This document shows positions 56,725-64,000 of a stretch of DNA of 64,000 bases, piece after piece (position 1 is the first letter of the stretch; every line of letters begins with the position of its first letter). Position numbers and translations under genes: made by a program. The stretch comes from Bifidobacterium pseudolongum subsp. globosum (lineage in GTDB: Bacteria > Actinomycetota > Actinomycetes > Actinomycetales > Bifidobacteriaceae), in NCBI RefSeq assembly GCF_004155535.1, contig NZ_RYUH01000006.1, positions 1-64,000 on the forward strand, given 5' to 3'. The notes under the pieces were generated by a model. The model was not told where the DNA came from and searched no databases. It saw only the letters and a list, made by a program, of their open reading frames with translations.

Positions 56725-56861
56725 GCTACGGGTAGTGCTTCTTGTGCTACGGGTAGTGCTTCTACCGCCCACGTCCAAGTAGAACCATTGGAAAATGGCG
56801 GTTCATACAGAGAGGTACCGCAAAAAGCACTACCCGTAGCACAAGAAGCACTACCCGTAGC
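56725..56861. repeat. Family A inverted element after ispD
   Basis: A 137-bp element with forward units at 56725 and 56746 and reverse units at 56827 and 56848. The core contains GTAGAACC, then ATTGGAAAATGGCGG (56779-56801). The last reverse unit provides the stop codon of the convergent Mrr-like gene. Confidence 0.9.
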
Positions 56862-57732
56862 GGTATTGCATATCGATGGGAATATGTCTCATGATGTCCT
56901 GACGGATGAGCGTTGCGCCGTCGATGAGCCGCATATTAACCTGTCGTGCATACGCAATAGCGTCGGCTGTGAAATCACTTGTCGTGATGAAGATGGTGCC
57001 TTGTGCGAGCTGTGTCGCGTTGGCGCCTTGGAGTTTCTGGAGAACGTGGCGCCCAATGCGGTGCTTGCGGTTGTAGCATTTGCATTCAGCGATAAAAGTG
57101 TTCCCATTCGTATCGCAGAGTGTAAGGTCAAACCCTCCATCGCGACTTGGCGGTGTCACCGATGCCTGCCAGCCGAGGTGCCGGAACATATCAGCACAGA
57201 AGGGTTCAAATTTCACGGGGTCATCGCTGAATTGCTCAACAATGGCATCGATGCTGCCGGTGTTGTATCGTGTATTCATTCGGCGTAGGATGGCCTCTCG
57301 TTTTCGCTGTTCTTCGGCGCAGTATGCGATCGCGACTCCCGCGGCGCGAAGTTGCAGTATCAGGTTATATACAACAAAAGGATTGCTCCCTGCCAATTGC
57401 CATTGGCCGATGAACAACTCACTTGAGTGCTGATGGATTCGCATATTGTTTGATCGCCCGGCGTGGGTGCCGTCTTTGTTCCGTCTCTCCCAAGCCGGAT
57501 AGCGCATTCTGAATATGCCAATGTCTTGAGTCGTGGTTGTGGGGTAGACGAGCATGGTTGGTGGCACATGTATTTTGTAGTGCTTGTAAAACTCTTCGCG
57601 ATAGCGCTTCTGCTTGTCTTCTTTTCTTTTTTTGTCAATATATTCTATCAATACAGGAATAATTGGTGTCAAAATGATAATGAATATGAAGAAAAGAAAA
57701 TAATACAGAGCATATGGTGAAGGGTTGCCCAT
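56851..57732 (-). CDS. Mrr-type restriction endonuclease-like membrane protein
   Basis: A 293-residue protein. A transmembrane segment (about 8-30, YYFLFFIFIIILTPIIPVLI) is followed by a charged linker. The C-terminal Mrr/PD-(D/E)XK nuclease domain (about 170-290) has FEPFCADMFRHLGWQ, catalytic Asp202 in DGGFDLTL, and Glu216 with Lys218 in IAECKCYNRKHRIG. The ATG at 57732 has GGGAG upstream. The gene is clearly more AT-rich than its neighbours, suggesting recent acquisition. Its last codons and stop (YRYG-stop) lie in a family A repeat. No methylase is adjacent; a defence role against modified or invading DNA is possible. Confidence 0.82.
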   Translation of the reverse strand: MGNPSPYALYYFLFFIFIIILTPIIPVLIEYIDKKRKEDKQKRYREEFYKHYKIHVPPTMLVYPTTTTQDIGIFRMRYPAWERRNKDGTHAGRSNNMRIHQHSSELFIGQWQLAGSNPFVVYNLILQLRAAGVAIAYCAEEQRKREAILRRMNTRYNTGSIDAIVEQFSDDPVKFEPFCADMFRHLGWQASVTPPSRDGGFDLTLCDTNGNTFIAECKCYNRKHRIGRHVLQKLQGANATQLAQGTIFITTSDFTADAIAYARQVNMRLIDGATLIRQDIMRHIPIDMQYRYG

Positions 57733-57811
57733 GCGCTTTCTCCCGATGTGTCCACTGCCGGTGGCCCCATGCCGATGATTGGTGGCAGGTGCACGTCTAC
57801 ACTGGGGAATC

Positions 57812-58495
57812 ATGGAGAAACTATCTGTTGTCATCTCGGGGTTCGACCCGTACGAGGGCATCGCGGTCAATCCCGCGCTGATCGTGCCCGACACGCTCGC
57901 CAAAGAGGGCATCGCCGTCGATCCCAACGATTTCGAGGACCCGCTGCACGGCGTGGATGTGCGGATCCACGCCGTGCACATGCCGGTCAGCTTCGGCAAG
58001 GCATGGCCCATGCTCAAGGAGACGCTCGACCGCGTGCACCCGCACATCGTGATCGCCACCGGACTCAAGCAGGCCGCGCGCGGCATCCTGCTCGAACGCT
58101 GCGCGATCAACCTCAAGGACACCACGCGCCCCGACGCCGACAACGTGATCCCCGGGCACCGCGTGATCGACGCAGACGGCCCGGCGGCCTACTGGACCGG
58201 CCTGCCGCTGCGCGCGATCCTCAACGCGTTCGCCGCCGACGACATCCCCGCGTCCCTCAGCTCGGACGCCGGCACGTTCGTGTGCAACGCGCTGTTCTAC
58301 CACCTGCAGGCGTGGGCCGCGCGCCAGCCGAGGCCGACGATGTGCGGGTTCGTCAACCTGCCGCTCGTCAACGAACAACCACACCCGCAGCACGGCCTGC
58401 CGCTGGCCCAGCAGATCACCGCCGGGCGTGACGTGGTGCGCGAGGCGGCGCGCTACTACAAGCGGCCCATGGGCCCCGACATTCTGATTCCGTAG
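57812..58495 (+). CDS. pcp: Pyroglutamyl-peptidase I
   Basis: Cysteine peptidase (C15) that removes N-terminal pyroglutamate; 227 residues. SGFDPYEGIAVNPA is the family start. The catalytic Glu lies in LLERCAIN (about 95), the nucleophile is Cys158 in SSDAGTFVCNALFYHL, and the His lies in the QPHPQHGLPL segment (about 191-194). TACACT lies about 8 bp upstream of the ATG, again leaderless-like. Confidence 0.93.
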   Translation: MEKLSVVISGFDPYEGIAVNPALIVPDTLAKEGIAVDPNDFEDPLHGVDVRIHAVHMPVSFGKAWPMLKETLDRVHPHIVIATGLKQAARGILLERCAINLKDTTRPDADNVIPGHRVIDADGPAAYWTGLPLRAILNAFAADDIPASLSSDAGTFVCNALFYHLQAWAARQPRPTMCGFVNLPLVNEQPHPQHGLPLAQQITAGRDVVREAARYYKRPMGPDILIP

Positions 58496-58630
58496 CGCGC
58501 GCCGGCGCCCGCGCGGTTGCGCTCAATGTGAGTTCCGCGCGTGGTGCGGCGTGGCGTACGCTAAAGTGCAGAGAAGACGCACTCATGCACCAGTCGTGCG
58601 TGGGGGAATTGCCAACGAAAGGAAACGACT

Positions 58631-60226
58631 ATGGTGGAGCGGTTCCCGGTCGTGCTGCGAGGGTACGACAAAGAACGCGTGGACGAAGCGATGCTTGCGG
58701 CGCAGACCACGATCGACCGCCTGCGTGAGCAGGTCAAGGCCGGCGACGACAACGTGCTGCAGCTGCAGGCCCAACTGCAGGAAGAGAAGAACCGCAAGGC
58801 GAGCACAGACAACACCTTCGCCTCGCTCGGCGCCAACGCGCAGCAGATGCTCGCCTCGGCCGAGCAGACGAGCACGGAGCTGCTCGAGCGCGCCAAGAAA
58901 GACGCCGCATCCGCGCGCGTCGAAGCGCAGTCCCAGTCGCAGACCCTGATCAACAACGCCAAGCTCGACGCCCAGCACTTGGTCGACGACGCGCAGGCCA
59001 AGGCGGACACGCTGCTCAAGAACGCGCAGAACGAGGCGCAGACGATCATCACAAGCGCCCAGCAGGAGGCCGCGCAGTTGCGCGCGTCCACTGCGAAGAC
59101 CGTCAAGGAGCAGCGTCAGGCACTCGATCTGGAGCTCACCAACTCGCGCGAGGAGCACAACAAGCGCCTCGCTTCGGAGCGCGCCACGCAGGAGCGTGAG
59201 CTCTCCGAACAGCAGGCCGAGGCGGCGGCCGCGATCGCGCAGCAGCGCAAGAGCGCGAACGAGGAGATCACGCGCCTCAAGAGCGAGACGAACGACCAGA
59301 TCGAATCGGCGCTCGCGGACGCCAACAAGAAGCTCGCCGACGTGCGCGAGCAGGTGTCGAAGCTCATGACCGAAGCGCAGCGCAAGGCCGGCGAGATCAC
59401 CGACGCCGCGAAGTCGCAGGCGCAGGAGATCACCGATTCCGCCGAAGTGAACCGCACGAAGACGATGAGCCAGGTGAACGCGGAAGTGGAGCAGATCCGC
59501 GCCGACATCGCCGCCCAGCAGGACGAGGCCACGCAGAAGGTCTCCGAACTGCTCGGCCACTTGGAGGAGCGCCGCGCACAGGCCAAGGAAGAGGCCGAGG
59601 CGCAGATCGCCGAAGCCAAGCAGATCCGCGAAGACGCCGACACGTACGCCGCGGACAAGCGCAAAGAGGCCGACAAGACGGCCGCCGAAATCGTCGACAA
59701 GGCGAGCCGCGAGGCCGCCGCGCAGATCGAGGAGCGCCGCAAGGCCGCGCAGACCGAGCTCGACGGCCTGCACAAGCGCATCGGCGAACTGCAGAGCCGC
59801 GAGGCCGACATCACGCAGCGCGTCTCCGAACTGCGCTCGATGTTCGCCAACGCGTTCGCCGGCTTCGGATTCGGCATGGACAACCAGCATTCCACCGATT
59901 CGATGTCGGTCGTCAACGCGTTTGTGGAAAGCGACAACACCGCAGACGGCGACCAGGACGACGACGTGCTGATCGACAACGCGGAGGAGCCGGCCCAGCC
60001 CGCGGCCGCGCCGACCGTGCCGCCGCTCGATGCGCCGGCCGCTGACGCCGAGCAGGACGCCGACCATGACCAGGCCGCCGAAACCGAAGTGATCGCCGTG
60101 GCCCAGGAGAACGACCGTTCGATGGTCTCCGAAGGCGCCCCCGTGTTCGACCAGCGCGACAACCAGGTGGTGGACGACGAGGACGGCGCGATCAACGACG
60201 ACACCCAGCTGTCCAGCGACCAGTGA
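58631..60226 (+). CDS. DivIVA-like long coiled-coil protein
   Basis: A 531-residue protein. Residues 1-45 resemble the DivIVA N-terminal lipid-binding domain (FPVVLRGYDKERVDEAMLAA). A nearly continuous coiled coil of about 380 residues follows (about 30-415), rich in Ala/Glu/Gln/Lys heptads with repeated AQ-EA-Q-I blocks. The C-terminal 120 residues are acidic and disordered. Proteins of this kind (DivIVA, Scy, FilP) organise polar growth in actinobacteria; the exact role here is inferred. AAAGGA precedes the ATG. The gene ends at a strong terminator. Confidence 0.82.
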   Translation: MVERFPVVLRGYDKERVDEAMLAAQTTIDRLREQVKAGDDNVLQLQAQLQEEKNRKASTDNTFASLGANAQQMLASAEQTSTELLERAKKDAASARVEAQSQSQTLINNAKLDAQHLVDDAQAKADTLLKNAQNEAQTIITSAQQEAAQLRASTAKTVKEQRQALDLELTNSREEHNKRLASERATQERELSEQQAEAAAAIAQQRKSANEEITRLKSETNDQIESALADANKKLADVREQVSKLMTEAQRKAGEITDAAKSQAQEITDSAEVNRTKTMSQVNAEVEQIRADIAAQQDEATQKVSELLGHLEERRAQAKEEAEAQIAEAKQIREDADTYAADKRKEADKTAAEIVDKASREAAAQIEERRKAAQTELDGLHKRIGELQSREADITQRVSELRSMFANAFAGFGFGMDNQHSTDSMSVVNAFVESDNTADGDQDDDVLIDNAEEPAQPAAAPTVPPLDAPAADAEQDADHDQAAETEVIAVAQENDRSMVSEGAPVFDQRDNQVVDDEDGAINDDTQLSSDQ

Positions 60227-60245
60227 CCGCATTCCCCGTACCAAA

Positions 60246-60286
60246 AGGTCCGGCCCCACGCACCGCCGTGGGCCGGACCTTTTTGC
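60246..60286 (+). terminator. Terminator after the DivIVA-like gene
   Basis: AGGTCCGGCCCCACG pairs with CGTGGGCCGGACCT (one bulged C) and is followed by TTTTTG. The stem is very strong. A family A element begins inside the U tract. Confidence 0.92.
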
Positions 60287-60452
60287 TACGGGTAGTCCTT
60301 CCACGCTACGGGTAGTGCTTCCTGTGCTACGGGTAGTGCTTCCTTGGGCAAGTTCCTTGTATGATCGTTGGAAAATGGCGGGTTGGAAGGGGATGGGAGC
60401 CGGCAAAGCACTACCCGTAGCGCGGAAGGGACTACCCGTAGCAAAAAAGGGG
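60285..60452. repeat. Family A inverted element before pepC
   Basis: Forward units start at 60285, 60305 and 60326; reverse units start at 60418 and 60439. The core holds ATCGTTGGAAAATGGCGGG (60364-60382). It abuts the preceding terminator and ends about 110 bp before pepC. Confidence 0.88.
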
Positions 60453-60564
60453 GTGATGCGCATGCATGGGGCACCGGCTGAGCCACGGGCGCAGCCGCAC
60501 ATATGGGAGTACCCTTGTGCATTGGTATTGATCCACCACCCATATGCATGGAAAGGAACCCGTT

Positions 60565-61902
60565 TTGCCTCAGCTCGAACCCCTGTCCGTCAACCGACTC
60601 GACACCCTGCGCCACGACTTCGACGCCAACAAGTTCAACCGCATGGCCATGAACGCGGTCACGACCGCAGGCATCAACAACGTGGCGCGCAACTACGACC
60701 GCGCACGCCTGCTGCAGCGCCGGTTCTCGACCGTGGTGGACAACGGCGAGGCCACGCACCAGGACCATTCGGGCCGCTGCTGGCTGTTCAGCTCGCTCAA
60801 CGTGGCGCGCTTCGTGGCCAAGAAGAACATGAACCTCAAGGAATTCGAATTCTCGCAGAACTATGCGATGTACTTCGACAAGCTTGAGCGCATCAACTAC
60901 TTCATGCAGGACATGGCCGGCCTGATCCGCGCGGGCGAGCCGGTCGACTCGCGCCTGTTCCAGCACATGCTGCACGACGTGATGGGCGACGGCGGCCAGT
61001 GGACGATGGCCATGAACATCTACAAGAAGTACGGCGCCGTGCCGAAGAGCCTCTTCCCGGAGACCGAATCGTCGAAGAACACCTCGGAGATGAACACGCA
61101 GCTGCGCCGCCTGCTGCACACCGCCGTCGCGCACATGCAGGACACCCCGAACGAGATCGACGAGATCATCGCACGCACGGTGGAGGACGGCCACCGCATG
61201 CTCACCATCCATTTGGGCGAGCCGCCGAAGTCGTTCCACTGGGAGTGGACCGACGCCGACGGCGTGTTCCACCGCGACGGCGAGATCACGCCGGTCGAGT
61301 TCTGGGACAAGTACGTGGGCAGCGCCGACCTGGACAGCTATGTGTGCCTCGTCGACGACCCGCGCAAGGAGCACGCGAAGGGCACGAAGATCGGCATCGA
61401 GCACTTGGGCAACGTGGCGGGCGGCGACCCGACCGAATACCTCAACGTGCCGATCGAGTTCATGAAGGACTGCGTGCGCACGATCCTCGTGGAACAGGGC
61501 ATCCCGGTGTGGTTCGGCGCCGACTGCCACCCGATGATGGACCGCCAGGACGGCGCGTGGGCCGCCGACCTGTTCGAATACGGCGAGGTCTACGGCGTGG
61601 ACTTCGACATGGACAAGGAGCAGCGCGTGCGCTTCGCCGACTCCGCGATGAACCACGCGATGGCGTTCGTGGGCGTGGACGTGGACGACGACGGCACGAC
61701 GACCCGACGTTGGCGTGTGGAGAACTCGTGGGGCACGAAGATCGCCGACAAGGGCTACTTCACGATGGCCGACGACTGGTTCGACCAGTACGTGTTCGAG
61801 GTGGCGGTGCCGAAGGCCATGCTGCCCGAGGAGTACCGCAAGGCGCTCGGCGAGCCGGCCACGATGCTGCCGGCATGGGACCCGATGGGTGCTCTCGCCT
61901 GA
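60565..61902 (+). CDS. pepC: Aminopeptidase C / bleomycin hydrolase-type C1 peptidase
   Basis: Cytosolic cysteine aminopeptidase, usually hexameric; 445 residues. The active-site Cys is in DHSGRCWLFSSLN (about Cys72), with the His in MNHAMAFVGVDV and the Asn in WRVENSWGTK. I prefer TTG at 60565 as the start because GAAAGGA lies 7 bp upstream; ATG at 60544 would add seven residues and has no ribosome-binding site. The family N-terminus varies, so this is not certain. It provides peptide-derived amino acids for this fermentative organism. Confidence 0.9.
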   Translation: MPQLEPLSVNRLDTLRHDFDANKFNRMAMNAVTTAGINNVARNYDRARLLQRRFSTVVDNGEATHQDHSGRCWLFSSLNVARFVAKKNMNLKEFEFSQNYAMYFDKLERINYFMQDMAGLIRAGEPVDSRLFQHMLHDVMGDGGQWTMAMNIYKKYGAVPKSLFPETESSKNTSEMNTQLRRLLHTAVAHMQDTPNEIDEIIARTVEDGHRMLTIHLGEPPKSFHWEWTDADGVFHRDGEITPVEFWDKYVGSADLDSYVCLVDDPRKEHAKGTKIGIEHLGNVAGGDPTEYLNVPIEFMKDCVRTILVEQGIPVWFGADCHPMMDRQDGAWAADLFEYGEVYGVDFDMDKEQRVRFADSAMNHAMAFVGVDVDDDGTTTRRWRVENSWGTKIADKGYFTMADDWFDQYVFEVAVPKAMLPEEYRKALGEPATMLPAWDPMGALA

Positions 61903-62069
61903 GCCCACCCCATGGGGTTTCACCCCGTGTTTCACGCGGCCGCGCCCCGCGCGCGTGGAGATTCTGGAACGCCGGTAGTCAAGTCAACTGGGTTGTTTTA
62001 CACTGGGTATCCGGTTTCGACCGCGCGCGGCTGGCGCGCCGCGGCGCACAGACAAGAGGAGACAGACAG

Positions 62070-63203
62070 ATGACAGCACTGCGCGGACCTGACAGTTCGC
62101 AGGACGCACTGCTCGACGAGCATGCGGTGGTCCCCGAGACCGTGGACGTCAACATACGCCAGCTCGACCCGATTCCGGCGCCACGCTATTTCATCAAGGA
62201 ACTGCCGTTGACCGACGCGATGCGCGACCTCGTGCTCGACTCGCGCAGCCAGATCCGCGACGTGCTGCACGGCCGCGACGACCGCCTGCTCGCGATCGTC
62301 GGCCCCTGCTCGATCCACGACCCGAAGGCCGCGCACGAGTACGCGACGCGCCTTGCCGCGCTCAACCGCGAACTGGGCGACCGCCTGCTGATCGTGATGC
62401 GCGTCTATTTCGAAAAACCGCGCACCACGATCGGGTGGAAGGGCCTGATCAACGACCCCGACCTCAACGGCCGCTTCGACATCCGCAAAGGCATGTGGCT
62501 CGCGCGCAAGGTGCTCACCGACGTGCTTTCGCTCGGCCTGCCCGCCGCCACCGAATGGCTCGACCCGATCACCCCGCAGTACCTGTGCGACCTGGTCAGC
62601 TGGGGCGCGATCGGCGCGCGCAACACCGAAAGCCAGGTGCACCGCGAGCTCGCGAGCGGCATGAGCATGCCGATCGGCTTCAAGAACGCCACCGACGGCT
62701 CGATCAAGCCGGCCGCCGACTCCTGCTTCTCCGCCGCCAACGAACACCACTTCCTCTCCATCAACTTGGACGGCCAGGTGATCTCGGCCGAAACGAAGGG
62801 CAACCCGGACTGCCATCTCGTGCTGCGCGGCTCGAGCTGTGGCCCCAACTACGATCCCGTTTCGGTGGCCCGCGCCCTCGACGACCTCAAGGCCTCGAAG
62901 GCGGCCGGCCCGAGCGACCACGGCCTCATCATCGACGCCGCGCACGGCAACTGCGGCAAGGACGAAGTGGTCGAAGCGCAGGTGATCGAAGACATCGCCT
63001 CGCGTGTGGCCGCCGGCGAACGCGGCATCCTGGGCATCATGATGGAAAGCTTCCTCGTGGGCGGCCATCAGGACCCGGCCCCGCTCGACCAGCTCGTCTA
63101 CGGGCAGTCGGTGACCGACGCCTGCGTGCCGTGGGACCGCACCGAACAGGTGCTGCGCGAGCTCGCCGACGCCGTGGCCACCCGCCGCGCCACCGCCGAG
63201 TGA
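62070..63203 (+). CDS. aroG: 3-deoxy-7-phosphoheptulonate synthase (class I DAHP synthase)
   Basis: First committed step of the shikimate pathway, condensing PEP and erythrose 4-phosphate. The 377-residue protein is of the AroF/G/H type: LLAIVGPCSIHDPKAAHEYA, MRVYFEKPRTTIGWKGLIND, GARNTESQVHRELASGMSMP, VLRGSSCGPNY and DAAHGNCGKDE. AAGAGGA precedes the ATG. Which aromatic amino acid inhibits it cannot be read from the sequence, so the aroG symbol denotes the family only. Confidence 0.92.
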   Translation: MTALRGPDSSQDALLDEHAVVPETVDVNIRQLDPIPAPRYFIKELPLTDAMRDLVLDSRSQIRDVLHGRDDRLLAIVGPCSIHDPKAAHEYATRLAALNRELGDRLLIVMRVYFEKPRTTIGWKGLINDPDLNGRFDIRKGMWLARKVLTDVLSLGLPAATEWLDPITPQYLCDLVSWGAIGARNTESQVHRELASGMSMPIGFKNATDGSIKPAADSCFSAANEHHFLSINLDGQVISAETKGNPDCHLVLRGSSCGPNYDPVSVARALDDLKASKAAGPSDHGLIIDAAHGNCGKDEVVEAQVIEDIASRVAAGERGILGIMMESFLVGGHQDPAPLDQLVYGQSVTDACVPWDRTEQVLRELADAVATRRATAE

Positions 63204-63242
63204 ACGCACCACCACCATCCACACCACTATTGAGGGGGCATC

Positions 63243-64000
63243 ATGCCGCGAATCGTCGTGAGCGGTGTGCCGACAACCGCGAGCCGCCATATCGCCGTCC
63301 TTGACGGCATGCGCGCGCTCGCGATCATCGGGGTGATCGGCTACCACACGCGCCCCTCACTGCTGCCGGGCGGATTCCTGGGCGTCACGCTGTTCTTCGT
63401 GGTCAGCGGGTTCCTGCTCACGCGCAGCATGGTCAACCTGTTCGAACGCCTGCGCTTCTCGTACCCCCACTTTCTGCGCGGCCGTGTGCGCCGCCTCTGG
63501 CCGAGCGTGCTCGCCACCATCGCGGGCACGGCGATCCTCGTGTACTGCATGGCGCCGTCGCTGCTGCCCAAGGTGCGTGGCGACGCGCTGCCAAGCGCGC
63601 TGTTCTACAGCAACTGGTCGTTCATCTTCCGCAAACTCTCGTATTTCCAAGCGGCCGGCCTGCCTTCGCCACTGACGCACCTGTGGTTCACGAGCCTCAT
63701 CATGCAGTTCTATGTGCTGTGGCCGTTGCTGTTCGTGCTGATCTTCCAACTCTGTCGTTCGCGCGTCGCGCGTGCGGCCGTCATCGGCGCGCTCGCATTG
63801 GCGTCGTCGCTCGAGATGCTGCTGCTGTACACGCCCGGGCAAGACACCTCGCGCATCTACTACGGGCTCGACACGCGCGCCGCCGAACTGCTCGTCGGCG
63901 CCGCGCTCGCCGTGCTGATGCACCGGCGCGCGGGCCGCCAGGACGACGAGTTCGCACACGACCCGCCGCGCTGGCAGTTCTTCAGCCGCACGGTGCATGT
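63243..64000 (+). CDS. Acyltransferase 3 (OatA-like), truncated by the window end
   Basis: The first 252 residues of a membrane O-acyltransferase. The motif LDGMRALAIIGVIGYHTRPS is followed by LPGGFLGVTLFFVVSGFLLT, FLRGRVRRLWPSVLATIAGT and HLWFTSLIMQFYVLWPLLFV, the conserved start of the acyltransferase-3 family with several transmembrane helices. Related proteins O-acetylate peptidoglycan or exopolysaccharide; a C-terminal SGNH domain, if present, lies beyond the edge. GAGGGGGC precedes the ATG. It follows the DAHP synthase gene by 39 bp. Confidence 0.88.
   Translation, partial: MPRIVVSGVPTTASRHIAVLDGMRALAIIGVIGYHTRPSLLPGGFLGVTLFFVVSGFLLTRSMVNLFERLRFSYPHFLRGRVRRLWPSVLATIAGTAILVYCMAPSLLPKVRGDALPSALFYSNWSFIFRKLSYFQAAGLPSPLTHLWFTSLIMQFYVLWPLLFVLIFQLCRSRVARAAVIGALALASSLEMLLLYTPGQDTSRIYYGLDTRAAELLVGAALAVLMHRRAGRQDDEFAHDPPRWQFFSRTVH

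Noticed and set aside
57733-58143. Extension of the Mrr-like protein upstream
   Set aside because: It would overlap the start of pcp on the other strand; the ATG at 57732 has a proper ribosome-binding site and begins just before the membrane helix.

Overview
The window is a high-GC actinobacterial chromosome segment, almost certainly Bifidobacterium. The evidence is a single-polypeptide type I fatty-acid synthase with its own AcpS, next to birA, bioY and a two-subunit acyl-CoA carboxylase. The class Ib nrdHIEF operon, pepC, the secE-nusG / rplK-rplA block and many near-leaderless genes with TACACT-like -10 boxes fit as well. The GC content suggests a pseudolongum/animalis-type species, but the species cannot be fixed from this sequence alone.

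Layout. 1-5313: repeat-rich leader, obgE, proB, class I aminotransferase. 5314-8712: 52-bp tandem array, tRNA-Trp, secE-nusG, rplK-rplA. 8785-12650: a PucR/FasR-type regulator, convergent with a large polytopic membrane protein, then birA on the minus strand. 13200-28068: the lipid block. bioY (biotin uptake) diverges from accC-accD (malonyl-CoA supply), followed by the 3154-residue FAS and AcpS, which arms the FAS carrier domain. BirA biotinylates the AccC carrier domain, so biotin import, biotin attachment, carboxylation, chain synthesis and a likely regulator sit within 20 kb.

28282-36935 is an integrated mobile element in the 3' end of tRNA-Gly(UCC), bounded by a 24-bp direct repeat. It carries a tyrosine integrase, an HTH regulator and an excisionase-like gene diverging across an operator array. 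A single leftward operon follows: a small protein, a RepA-like ATPase, a Zn-site protein, two related acidic proteins, another small protein, two paralogous coiled-coil proteins and an HK97-type major capsid protein. There is no terminase, portal or tail gene, so it looks like a minimal phage satellite rather than a prophage.

36936-64000: chromosomal backbone again. It holds a membrane protein, an LDH/HicDH-type dehydrogenase, rpsO, pnp, lemA with two DUF2207 genes, nrdHIEF under two NrdR-like boxes, an aldo/keto reductase, a U32 peptidase-family protein, a YfiH/laccase-domain protein and ispD. These are followed by a low-GC Mrr-type membrane endonuclease, pcp, a DivIVA-like coiled-coil protein, pepC, DAHP synthase and a truncated acyltransferase.

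Two interspersed repeat families colour the whole window. Family A is a bipartite, about 138-bp inverted element built from 21-bp units with the core GCTACGGGTAGTGC; seven loci were found, one in frame inside the FAS gene and one supplying the stop codon of the Mrr-like gene. Family B is tandem arrays with a 52-bp period carrying ATGACTTTCGTC; four loci were found. Both periods are close to whole numbers of DNA helical turns. I do not recognise either family.
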